Positions 43,156-51,470 of a stretch of DNA of 64,000 bases are shown here, in pieces. The DNA lies in NCBI GenBank assembly GCA_031399065.1, contig JANNOM010000050.1:1-64000 (forward strand), read 5' to 3'. This DNA is from JADCRZ01 sp031399065. Its GTDB lineage: Bacteria; Bacteroidota; Bacteroidia; Chitinophagales; Chitinophagaceae. Both the position numbers and the translations under genes were made by a program. Below the pieces are notes generated by a model, which worked only from the letters and a program-made list of their open reading frames with translations, was not told the DNA's origin and searched no databases. The stretch's first letter is position 1, and the number at the start of each line of letters is the position of its first letter.

Positions 43156-44070
43156 TCAATTAAACAAGTGCCTAAACTCCAAAGGCGAAAGATTGGTCTT
43201 GCTTTTGAAAAGTTTGCTGAATGATTGCGGGTGTTCAAAGCCCAATTCATAAGCAATCTCACTTACAGATAGGTTTGTAGTGCTTAATCTTTCTTTGGCA
43301 AAATCAATTAACTTGTTTTGAATATGCTGCTGGGTATTTTGTTGAGTGTGCAGTCGCAACAGAGTTCCTAAATAGTTGGGCGAAATGTTTAATTGCTTCG
43401 CAACGTCTCTTACATTTGGAATTCCGCTTTCTGATAATTTTCCATATTCAAAATACTGAGCAATTACTTTTTCAAATCGTTCCAATAATTCGTAGTTTGA
43501 TTTTTTTCTGGTTAAAAACTGGCGTTCATAAAATCGCTCTGAATAAATGAGCAATAATTCTATTTGAGCAATAATAAGTTCCTGACTGAATTTGTCAATA
43601 TTCGACCGGTACTCCTTTTCAATATTTTTAAGAATATCCAGAATAACTTTTTCTTCTTTATCCGACAGAAAAAGTGCTTCGTTTACGGCATACTGAAAAA
43701 AGTCATATGACTTTATCTTCTTTGTTAATGCGGTATTCCATAAAAAATCGGGATGAATGAGTAAAAGCCAACCTGTCGGCTCAACCACAGCATTTTGATT
43801 GATTTCTATTTTCAAAAATTGAAGCGGTGAAACAAAAGTTAGAACACCTGAATTGAAATCATACTCTTGCTGTCCGTAATTGAACTTGGCATTAACATTT
43901 CGCTTCAAGCCAATTGAATAAAAATTCTGTATCCATTTCAATTCATTTTGATTAGCAGAATAAGAAACTTTGCTGTAATCTATCAGACTAATCAATGGAT
44001 GTTCAGGACTGGGTATATTGCAAAATATATGAAACTCTGCAATTGAATTAAAGCGAAATGTTTTTTCCAT
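43156..44070 (-). CDS. AraC-family transcriptional regulator
   Basis: 304 residues. The N-terminal ~190 residues form a cupin-type effector domain (FCNIPSPEHPLISL), and the C-terminal ~100 the AraC double HTH (NVRDVAKQLNISPNYLGTLL, SVSEIAYELGFEHPQSFSKLFK, LSPLEFRHL). It should bind DNA upstream of the neighbouring genes; the likely former target was the FAD oxidoreductase stub or the Atu4866-like/SDR pair. It follows the small lipoprotein by 10 bp on the same strand. Confidence 0.92.
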   Translation of the reverse strand: MEKTFRFNSIAEFHIFCNIPSPEHPLISLIDYSKVSYSANQNELKWIQNFYSIGLKRNVNAKFNYGQQEYDFNSGVLTFVSPLQFLKIEINQNAVVEPTGWLLLIHPDFLWNTALTKKIKSYDFFQYAVNEALFLSDKEEKVILDILKNIEKEYRSNIDKFSQELIIAQIELLLIYSERFYERQFLTRKKSNYELLERFEKVIAQYFEYGKLSESGIPNVRDVAKQLNISPNYLGTLLRLHTQQNTQQHIQNKLIDFAKERLSTTNLSVSEIAYELGFEHPQSFSKLFKSKTNLSPLEFRHLFN

Positions 44071-44080
44071 ACCTGCAAAT

Positions 44081-44428
44081 TTATTTTTTTTCCTTATACA
44101 AAATCATTCCATCGTGATACAAAATCCCCTCCTTAAACTCGCCGTCTGCAGTAAAACCTGTGTTGTGTTTGTAGTCAATATGATCTCCTGTTACCTTATA
44201 ACTACCTTGATAAGCACTTTTCTGATTTCCTCTTGCTTCATCATATCGGTTGTTGGGGAATAGCTCGTGGCGAATGTAGCCGTCCTTTGTTACCCACGTA
44301 CCAATATAATCTTTGGTTTCTTCTATCGCTTTATTGTTTTCCATTATTCTGTTTTTATTATTTATACAACCCGTGACCAAAAATACGGTCAGGATTAAAA
44401 TGCAGTGGACAAAGTGTAGCTTTTCCAT
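44081..44428 (-). CDS. Atu4866-like small lipoprotein
   Basis: 115 residues with a lipoprotein signal (LVTGC, Cys21). The mature domain IGTWVTKDGYIRHELFPNNRY, ARGNQKSAYQGSY and VTGDHIDYKHNTGFTADG is the signature of the Atu4866 family of small beta proteins, function unknown. It starts inside the end of the SDR gene, overlapping by 34 bp; a later ATG at 44344 would avoid the overlap but lose the signal, so the longer start is preferred. The three genes SDR, lipoprotein and AraC form one minus-strand operon. Confidence 0.82.
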   Translation of the reverse strand: MEKLHFVHCILILTVFLVTGCINNKNRIMENNKAIEETKDYIGTWVTKDGYIRHELFPNNRYDEARGNQKSAYQGSYKVTGDHIDYKHNTGFTADGEFKEGILYHDGMILYKEKK

Positions 44429-45234
44429 TTTTCTACGTCTTTGGTTATGGTGTCCATTTTACTTTGCAGAATTTCGAAAGCATCTTTGCCTAAAAGCAAA
44501 TGAACAGGCGGATTTTCTTCTTTGCTTATGGCAATCAATACATCAGCCGCTTTTTCGGGGTCGTTCGGTTGATTTCCGTTAATAGTGTTGCTATGTAATT
44601 GCTCTGATTGTCGGGCAGCTTTATAATCCTGATTAGGTTGTTTTGGCAAAATTAAAGAGCCTTTGTTAAGAAAATCGGTTCGGAAATAGCCAGGATAAAC
44701 AACCGAAACTTTTATTCCAAATTCTTTGGCTTCTTCTGCCAATGCTTCTGTAAATCCTGCCATTGCAAACTTGGTAGAGCAATAGATGCCCCAACCTGCA
44801 AAACTTCCGCAAAATCCACCTACCGATGAAATGTTAAAGATGCTACCTGATTTTTGTTTTCTTAGATAGGGCATTACGCTTCTGATAACGTTCAACGTTC
44901 CAAAAACATTGACATCAAAATTTTTTCTCGCTTCTTCGTCTGTTAGTTCTTCCAATGTTCCTGTTTGCCCGTAGCCAGCATTATTTATAACCACATCAAT
45001 TTTACCGAAATATGCAATGCTTTTTTCGACAGCACTTTTTACATCGGTGTTGTCAGTTAAATTTACTTCAAGCGGCAAAAAGGTTTCAGAAACCTGCCCG
45101 ATTTCATCAATCAAAGATTGTGTGTTTCGTGTAGTGGCAACTACACAATAGTCATTTTGCAACAACTTTTTAACCAAAGAAAGTCCCAAGCCTTTTGAAG
45201 CTCCTGTAACAAACCATACTTTTTTTGTTTCCAT
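44395..45234 (-). CDS. SDR-family oxidoreductase (extended C-terminal tail)
   Basis: 279 residues. Rossmann motif FVTGASKGLGLS, NNAGYG, Ser in NISSVGG and the YCSTK catalytic pair (Tyr, Lys) are intact; the ~30-residue tail extends beyond the classical length. The family includes many enzymes reducing aldehydes or ketones with NADPH. It is the first gene of an operon with the lipoprotein and AraC regulator, and is transcribed in the same direction as the upstream HxlR gene at 45389. Confidence 0.9.
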   Translation of the reverse strand: METKKVWFVTGASKGLGLSLVKKLLQNDYCVVATTRNTQSLIDEIGQVSETFLPLEVNLTDNTDVKSAVEKSIAYFGKIDVVINNAGYGQTGTLEELTDEEARKNFDVNVFGTLNVIRSVMPYLRKQKSGSIFNISSVGGFCGSFAGWGIYCSTKFAMAGFTEALAEEAKEFGIKVSVVYPGYFRTDFLNKGSLILPKQPNQDYKAARQSEQLHSNTINGNQPNDPEKAADVLIAISKEENPPVHLLLGKDAFEILQSKMDTITKDVEKWKSYTLSTAF

Positions 45235-45388
45235 TTTTTTATTTTTTGTTTAAAATAATGGCACAAAATTACTTTGAAGCAGAATTTCTTATATAACCAG
45301 ATTAATGAATTGTTTAGTTAAATAGTGAATTTTTGTTTTTTGTTATTTTTCAGCCTGAATGATTGGCCGGCAATACTTTATTGCGTAA

Positions 45389-45745
45389 TCACGATTTCTC
45401 TTTTACAACAAAATGCCCCCAAGTAACTAAAGATTCCAATAAAGGAATGAGTGACTTGCCAAAATCTGTTAAGGAATATTCTACCTTTAAGGGCGGTTTT
45501 ATATTAAAGACTTCTTTTTTTATAATCCCGTCTTCCTCTAGGCTTTTCAATTGAATGGAAAGCATTTTTTCGGTGATATTTGGGATGAGTTTTTTTATCT
45601 CATTAAATCTTTTTTTATCTTCAATTAAGTACCAAAGCACTACAGTTTTCCATTTTCCACCTATATGGTGCATTGCGACATCCATCTCACAATGAAATTT
45701 CACTCCATTAATCTCATAAGGAGGTAAAGTTATATTGTTCTTCAT
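45389..45745 (-). CDS. HxlR-family winged-helix regulator
   Basis: 118 residues with the standard HxlR fold: VAMHHIGGKWKTVVLWYLIEDKKRFNEIKKL, ITEKMLSIQLKSLEEDGIIKKEV, YSLTDFGKSLIPLL. Cys19 lies in the N-terminal redox-sensing position (KFHCEMD). It is divergent from the flavodoxin-SnoaL gene at 45845 and probably controls it through the dyads in between. Confidence 0.92.
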   Translation of the reverse strand: MKNNITLPPYEINGVKFHCEMDVAMHHIGGKWKTVVLWYLIEDKKRFNEIKKLIPNITEKMLSIQLKSLEEDGIIKKEVFNIKPPLKVEYSLTDFGKSLIPLLESLVTWGHFVVKEKS

Positions 45746-45760
45746 TTAAATTATTTTAAC

Positions 45761-45830
45761 CTGTCAAGATTGACAGCTATTTATTATATACAAATTTAAA
45801 AATAGTTTTGCAACTATAATTAATATAGTT
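45761..45830. promoter_or_regulatory. Divergent promoters and dyad operators between HxlR and the reductase fusion
   Basis: CTGTCA-N4-TGACAG (45761-45776) and AACTATA-N5-TATAGTT (45812-45830) are perfect inverted repeats. TAAATTTG (minus, 45791-45798) and TAGTTTTG (plus, 45803-45810) match the TAnnTTTG element, one for each divergent gene. Confidence 0.6.
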
Positions 45831-45844
45831 AAACTAAAAAAAAT

Positions 45845-46852
45845 ATGTACAACAACAATTCAGCTACATACATGAACTCTTTAAATCTTAATGATATTAA
45901 AACCTTAATAATACTATCGCATCCAAATTTAGAAAGTTCAATAGCCAATAAAACAATCATTGAACATCTAAAAAAAACGATTCCAAATTCGAAGATAGAG
46001 GTGCGTCATCTCGAATCATTATATCCTGATTATAAAATTGATGTAAAAGCAGAGCAAGCGGCTCTGCTTAATGCAGATTTTATAATTTTTCAACATCCTT
46101 TTTATTGGTATAGTACACCTGCTATCCTAAAAAAATATTTAGATGATGTGATGATTTGGGGGTTTGCTTTTGGTGTTAGTGGAGATAAACTTAAAGGCAA
46201 ACAATTCTTGCAAAGTATTACTTTAGGTGGTTCAAAAGAGTCTTATACACCTCTTGGGTATAATCGTTTTAGAGTAGAAGATTTTTTAAAACCAATGGAG
46301 CAGACCGTTTATCACACACAAATGGTTTACAATCTTCCTTTGTATTCTTATCGTAATGCTTATGAACCTGAAATATTAAACTCTATGTCGGAAGTAAAAG
46401 AAAATGCTATTGCTCATGCAGAAAAAATCATTGCAAAAATTCAAGATTTCACTAAAGGCAATAAAGAAAAGGTAGAAGCATTTATTCACAAATGGTTTAA
46501 CCATTTTGATATGTTGGATGAAAGCGGGTATTTTATTCAATACCTTCATAAAGATGTAGAATTCACATTTCCTGGATATGGTAACATGATAGGACACCAC
46601 GAATTTAATACATGGTACCACTCAATAAAAGAAAAATTAGAGGCTCCCACAAAGCACGAGGTTAAAAATTTAATAATCGAGGACACTGAAAGAAATCAAT
46701 TTGATATACGTTTTCAAGTGCAGTTCCAAGCTAAAGAAAAAGAAAGCCAAAACGAAATTAATGTTGTTGAATCAGAAAATTGGAAATTAATTTGGGATGA
46801 TAACAGCGATAGACCCATAATCGAAAAATATGTTGTAAATGTTTTAAATTGA
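45845..46852 (+). CDS. Flavodoxin-fold NAD(P)H oxidoreductase fused to a SnoaL-like domain
   Basis: 335 residues. Residues ~15-205 form a flavodoxin-like quinone-reductase domain (TLIILSHPNLESS; QHPFYWYSTPAILKKYLDDV; ITLGGSKESYTPLG). Residues ~207-335 are a SnoaL/NTF2-like barrel (AFIHKWFNHFDMLDESGYFIQYLHKDVEFTFPGYG...FNTWYHSIKEKLEAPTKHEVKN). The domains are joined by a short linker. The enzyme probably reduces a quinone or electrophile, with the second domain shaping or processing the product. Likely under control of the divergent HxlR gene. Start at 45845; an ATG ten codons later is possible. Confidence 0.82.
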   Translation: MYNNNSATYMNSLNLNDIKTLIILSHPNLESSIANKTIIEHLKKTIPNSKIEVRHLESLYPDYKIDVKAEQAALLNADFIIFQHPFYWYSTPAILKKYLDDVMIWGFAFGVSGDKLKGKQFLQSITLGGSKESYTPLGYNRFRVEDFLKPMEQTVYHTQMVYNLPLYSYRNAYEPEILNSMSEVKENAIAHAEKIIAKIQDFTKGNKEKVEAFIHKWFNHFDMLDESGYFIQYLHKDVEFTFPGYGNMIGHHEFNTWYHSIKEKLEAPTKHEVKNLIIEDTERNQFDIRFQVQFQAKEKESQNEINVVESENWKLIWDDNSDRPIIEKYVVNVLN

Positions 46853-47076
46853 AAATATAAAAAATGGTTACAAAAACTTGGCATAGGTAGTTTTAATCTT
46901 ACGTACTGGTTTTTTTAAATCTGGATTAACGTTAGGAAAGCATGAGTTAAAATAAATTCCAAAATGAGTAAGAGATGAATTCTTGTGAGAAATGACGCGG
47001 CCGCTGAATACTCTCTTAAAGTGAAATATCACAGAATTTATACCTTCAATAAATCGAGGATACGCAGTAAAATCAA

Positions 47077-48627
47077 TCATTGCTTAATCACCTTCAACGT
47101 TTCGATTTGCCTTTTTTGAACAACCTGTATCAAATAAACTCCTGGTCTGTAATTATATCCAATTCGCAGCGTACCGTTTGAAGCAATACGTTGTTTTGTT
47201 TCCATCAGTTTGCCCTGAAGGTCGGTAATATTCACGGTAACTTTTTCATCATTGCTGCTTTTTATTATAAGTGTAAAATACTCCGTAGCAGGATTATTCA
47301 ACACTTTAGCAGAGAAGTGTTTCACTCCTTTAAGCGTTTGCTCTTGCAGGAATTCAGGCTCTTCATCTAAACCAGTGCGCCTCAGCGCCAACGCGCCAGG
47401 TGTTGTAAAGTTTGCACGCAGGCGATATAGCCGAACACCAGCATCCGAAAATACGGGGACTATGAAATCATCCCCTGCTAGCGGCATAATATTGCCCACC
47501 CTGCCACCGGCGCTTGCTGAAGGATTATTCAGCTTAAACGACCATAACTCTTTACCCGTGGAATCGAGACGGCAAAGTGCATAATAATCAGGTCCGGCGT
47601 AGGGCCCGAAGTACGGAGAAAATCCGTTTTCTTCCAGGCTCTGGCTGACGTAAAGGCCAGCATTCTGGTCTTTAACAAGCGCTACTTCCCAATACTTGAA
47701 CAGTGTTATATTGTTGTACTGGATCGCTCCCAGGCTACTCAGTGTGCTATCCAGTATCTCCAGTGAAAAATTGAAAGGGCCATCGATGGAACCGGAGAAC
47801 CCTTGATATTTAAGATTCAGAAAATCTTTATTAGGAAGAAATCTTATAAAAGAAGGATGGCTGATGGAGATAGTAGAAACGTCTTTTACTATGCTGCCAT
47901 CACCGGAGTTTCTCAAATAATCAGGCCTTTTATCACTCAAGAAAACCTTTTCTTTAGTGATAAAAGTGTTACCCGATCCTTTCAGAACTTTTTCAATATT
48001 GTTTAGCACCGTTAACCGGTAAAGCGAATCCCCATTGTCGGCAAAGCCCACTATTTCAGCTGCACTGGCCCCGAATGACCGGATAGGAAGATTTCTGTTA
48101 TAATGCACGATAATTTTGCCGTTATCCAATGCTGTCACTTCACTAGGTGCAGCAACATAAATTACGGAAGGAATATTCCCGTTAAAGATATTTTTTTGCC
48201 AAACCACATTTAGATTCCGGTCATACCTTACAAGATAAGCACTGTCATCCCATTGATTCAGTACTTCCCTCGCCAGCACAATCAACCCTCCGTCAGCGGT
48301 AATATCAAAATTAATCAGCTTGAATGATGCGGAGGGAAATGGAACCTTCTTTCTGTTTACCAGTAAACTGCCATCGGAGCTAATTTTAGAGAAGTAGTAC
48401 GCATCCTCTTGCTCGCGAAGGAAAAATGAAGAACTCTTATAGGTTGTCGTTAAAAAAACGATGGATGAATCCGGTAAAAGACGGAACCTATCAGATTTTA
48501 TATAGGGGTTGTTTATTGTATCGGGGATCTGGTATTGCCAGATAGTGCTGATCTGCGGAGGTATTTGTGCAGATAAAAACTGTATGAGTACCAATGACAA
48601 AGCGGTGAGTAGAATTTTCCTTAGCAT
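47077..48627 (-). CDS. Type IX secretion exported protein, large beta-rich
   Basis: 516 residues from the ATG at 48627 (an upstream in-frame start would precede the signal peptide). A signal peptide (LIQFLSAQ) is followed by a ~400-residue region rich in repeated D/N-G turns and strand patterns, resembling beta-propeller-type accessory proteins. The last ~80 residues (VTVNITDLQGKLMETKQRIASNGTLRIGYNYRPGVYLIQVVQ) are a T9SS type A C-terminal sorting domain. It should be secreted and attached to the cell surface. Function unknown. Confidence 0.82.
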   Translation of the reverse strand: MLRKILLTALSLVLIQFLSAQIPPQISTIWQYQIPDTINNPYIKSDRFRLLPDSSIVFLTTTYKSSSFFLREQEDAYYFSKISSDGSLLVNRKKVPFPSASFKLINFDITADGGLIVLAREVLNQWDDSAYLVRYDRNLNVVWQKNIFNGNIPSVIYVAAPSEVTALDNGKIIVHYNRNLPIRSFGASAAEIVGFADNGDSLYRLTVLNNIEKVLKGSGNTFITKEKVFLSDKRPDYLRNSGDGSIVKDVSTISISHPSFIRFLPNKDFLNLKYQGFSGSIDGPFNFSLEILDSTLSSLGAIQYNNITLFKYWEVALVKDQNAGLYVSQSLEENGFSPYFGPYAGPDYYALCRLDSTGKELWSFKLNNPSASAGGRVGNIMPLAGDDFIVPVFSDAGVRLYRLRANFTTPGALALRRTGLDEEPEFLQEQTLKGVKHFSAKVLNNPATEYFTLIIKSSNDEKVTVNITDLQGKLMETKQRIASNGTLRIGYNYRPGVYLIQVVQKRQIETLKVIKQ

Positions 48628-48828
48628 GGCAATAGATTTCGTGAATTCCAAATGTAATACCCTTAAATGATTCAAGTATTACGCGTGCATTAACAGATCA
48701 TTAACGAATGAGTTCCAGACGATATCGCGTAAGATTGCATGCCGGCGGGTTTAGTCGTTTGCTATCGCTTTAATGACGTAAGCGTTGAAAAAAAATTATT
48801 ATTAAGGTGAATATGTGGAAAATCCTGT

Positions 48829-49254
48829 TTGATTGATCCTAACTCGCCATTCAGCCTTGACCATTTCCGCCATTTTGACTTGACCATAGCGGGTCACGCT
48901 CGCTGGTATCTCCACCGTGATAGCAACCGGTGGAAAAAAGAGATTATTTTGAGTTATAGATTGAGGAAATTGTTATTTTCAACTAAAGGTGAATCTTTCA
49001 AAAAAGACGTATTGGATGATCTGGACCCGGAGTTCGGATCCGCTCACGAGTTAAATGACGAAGTGGTGAAAATGATGCGGATGGTAGAGGATGTACTATC
49101 TTTTTCTTTCACCTCTCAGTCCCAAATCATAGCCAAAACCATCCCACAAAAAACACAGCAGAAATTACCAGGATTCTTATCCCATGACTTCGTGCTGGTT
49201 CCTCGTATTACATGGTTATTGCACATTTGGCATATCAGTCCACTTTACATCTAA
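48829..49254 (+). CDS. Hypothetical ORF, possibly a chimeric remnant
   Basis: 141 codons from a TTG. The first ~45 residues come from higher-GC DNA (HFRHFDLTIAGHARWYLH) and differ in base use from the remainder (EIILSYRLRKLLFSTKG...), so the frame may join two unrelated fragments. No domain, signal peptide or conserved motif was recognised, and the ribosome site is unclear. The 300 bp after it (49255-49555) hold nothing convincing. Confidence 0.3.
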   Translation: MIDPNSPFSLDHFRHFDLTIAGHARWYLHRDSNRWKKEIILSYRLRKLLFSTKGESFKKDVLDDLDPEFGSAHELNDEVVKMMRMVEDVLSFSFTSQSQIIAKTIPQKTQQKLPGFLSHDFVLVPRITWLLHIWHISPLYI

Positions 49255-49555
49255 AAATAACGTTTTAGGGCCTTCTTTGAACATCGCAAAGGATCTAACC
49301 CAGTAACGCAAACGTCTACATTGGCTCGTTGTGTTTCCGGAAGATGACGGCGTTCAGCTCCAATGTTTCTTTGACCAGCAGCGTAACCCTTTCTTCTTCG
49401 GCACTACACCAATGAATCTTTTTAACTAGGTTTGCAAAGCATATAATCAGCGCACATATAAAAATGTCTGACACCAATAATACAGGAACTAAAAACAATT
49501 TATTAACCCAAGAGACTGACTGACCGGATAAATCGAATCACCCTACACCAAAAAA

Positions 49556-51373
49556 ATGAAATCAAAACAAATCGTTTATGCCGCTTTAGTTATTCTTTTA
49601 GTAACAGCCGGCCCGAATGCGAAGGCGCAACAAAGCACACCAGTACCTTCTGAGCAACTTGCATCTATTACCAATAATTACTGGAAAGACCTGCTTAAAT
49701 TAAACCCGTTAACGGCAACTGAAAACGGCGTAAATGACTACAACGATCAACTGGAAATCGATATTGGGCAACCTTATTTTAAAGAGGCCATTGTTTTTAA
49801 CAAAAGATATCTCGATTCGTTGACAACGATCAATTTTAATCAATTGCCGGAGCAGGATCTGCATATTGCTGAAATATTGAAATATAAGCTGAATGATCGG
49901 TTGAACTGGTTCAAAGCGGGCATCTGCGATGCGACCGCGGAAAGACCCGTTGATCAGTTTGTTTTTAGTTACCCGACCCGTTTCGCTGCGCTGGCTTCAG
50001 GTAAGCGTTCGATCCCATTCAAATCGGTAAAAGATTATGAAAACTGGATAGAACGCATGAAGATTTTCCCAAACTGGATAGCTGTCGCTATAGAAAATAT
50101 GAACAAAGGTATTCTGAAGGGCAATACTGCTCCCAGGGCGGCCATGGTGAAAGTACCGGTGCAGTTAAAAGCTATTTTTGAAGGTCCTGTGGATTCCAGT
50201 GTATTTTATAAACCCATCCTGGCTATACCGGATAGTTTTAGCGTCTCAGATAAGGAGAGACTAAAGCTGGCATATAGCAATGTAATAAGTGAATTTATCA
50301 GGCCTGCTTATAAAAAGCTGTATGATTACTTTGTTGAAGTGTATATTCCGAAATGCAGGACAACAACCGGACTGATAGATAATGCCGGCGGAAAAAAGGA
50401 GTACCAATATTGGGTGAAGTTTTGGACCACTTCCACAATGAACCCGGATGATATTTTTGATCTCGGTATTCGTGAAGTGGTAAGGATCAGGAAGGAAATG
50501 GATTCCCTAAAAACCGCAACGGGCTTTAAAGGCGATCTCTCCGCGTTTTTTGAATATGTTCGGACAGACCGGAAATTTCTTCCCTTTAAAACACAGGAAG
50601 AAGTACTGGAACGGTTCAGGAGTTTTAAAACAAAGATGGAACCCGCCTTGAAAAAAGAATTTAACCTGATACCCAAAGCGGGGTTTGAGGTGAGGGTAAC
50701 AGAAAAATTCAGACAGGCCGGGGCGAATGCGGAGTATACGCGCCCTTCGCCCGACGGAACGCGGCCTGGCGTTTTTTATGAGGTTATTCCTGATGCGACG
50801 GCTTATAATGATATGATGATGGAAACACTTTTTTTGCATGAAGCCATACCGGGTCATCATTTCCAGATTGCGCTTCAGCAGGAAATGGACGCTCCCCGGT
50901 TTATGAAATCCTCGTTTTTTGGAGCGTTTTCAGAAGGTTGGGGGCTTTATGCAGAAACACTGGGAAAGGAACTGGGTATGTACGATAATCCTTATCAGTA
51001 TTTGGGCAGGTTAAGTGCTGACATAGAGCGTGCGATAAGGCTGGTGGTGGATGTCGGTATGCACAGCAAAGGTTGGACAAGAGAACAGGCCATTCAATAC
51101 GTACTGGATAATCAGCCTGTAACGAGGGCCTTTGCCGAACAACGGATTGAGCGTTATATGGTGCTTCCCGGACAGGCCTTAAGTTATAAAGTCGGTGAAC
51201 AGAAAATGCTTTCACTTCGAAAACTTGCGCAGGAAAAACTGGGCAGCGATTTCGATATAAGAGAGTTTCATGACCAGGTACTGAAAGACGGCGCCATGCC
51301 ACTTACCATTTTGGAAAAAAAGATTATGAGGTGGATTGAGCATAAAAAGAAAGTAAGTCTGGGCCGCAATTAG
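49556..51373 (+). CDS. Exported DUF885-family putative metallopeptidase
   Basis: 605 residues with a signal peptide (GPNAKAQQ). The DUF885 core includes the zinc-like LHEAIPGHHFQIALQQ segment near residue 425, FSEGWGLYAETLG near 460 and the Arg/Glu-rich IERAIRLVVDVGMH and PGQALSYKVG motifs typical of this family, related to gluzincin peptidases. It should hydrolyse peptides in the periplasm. It is followed by an exported amidohydrolase and an exported Xaa-Pro aminopeptidase on the same strand, suggesting a joint peptide-breakdown function. Confidence 0.88.
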   Translation: MKSKQIVYAALVILLVTAGPNAKAQQSTPVPSEQLASITNNYWKDLLKLNPLTATENGVNDYNDQLEIDIGQPYFKEAIVFNKRYLDSLTTINFNQLPEQDLHIAEILKYKLNDRLNWFKAGICDATAERPVDQFVFSYPTRFAALASGKRSIPFKSVKDYENWIERMKIFPNWIAVAIENMNKGILKGNTAPRAAMVKVPVQLKAIFEGPVDSSVFYKPILAIPDSFSVSDKERLKLAYSNVISEFIRPAYKKLYDYFVEVYIPKCRTTTGLIDNAGGKKEYQYWVKFWTTSTMNPDDIFDLGIREVVRIRKEMDSLKTATGFKGDLSAFFEYVRTDRKFLPFKTQEEVLERFRSFKTKMEPALKKEFNLIPKAGFEVRVTEKFRQAGANAEYTRPSPDGTRPGVFYEVIPDATAYNDMMMETLFLHEAIPGHHFQIALQQEMDAPRFMKSSFFGAFSEGWGLYAETLGKELGMYDNPYQYLGRLSADIERAIRLVVDVGMHSKGWTREQAIQYVLDNQPVTRAFAEQRIERYMVLPGQALSYKVGEQKMLSLRKLAQEKLGSDFDIREFHDQVLKDGAMPLTILEKKIMRWIEHKKKVSLGRN

Positions 51374-51470
51374 AAAAGCAAATTTCCTGTTTAAGCAAAA
51401 TGAAATTAGGGTGCTCAGTTTTCCTTTTTAGTTCTTAGATTTTTTATTTCTCGTCTCTAAATAATAAAGT

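Noticed and set aside
42969..43262. 97-aa minus-strand protein spanning the FAD-stub
   Set aside because: Only the last ~25 residues match an oxidoreductase; the rest overlaps the end of the AraC gene in another frame.
46868..47080. 70-aa minus-strand frame overlapping the T9SS gene end by ATGA
   Set aside because: No recognisable composition, domain or ribosome site; the overlap is probably chance.
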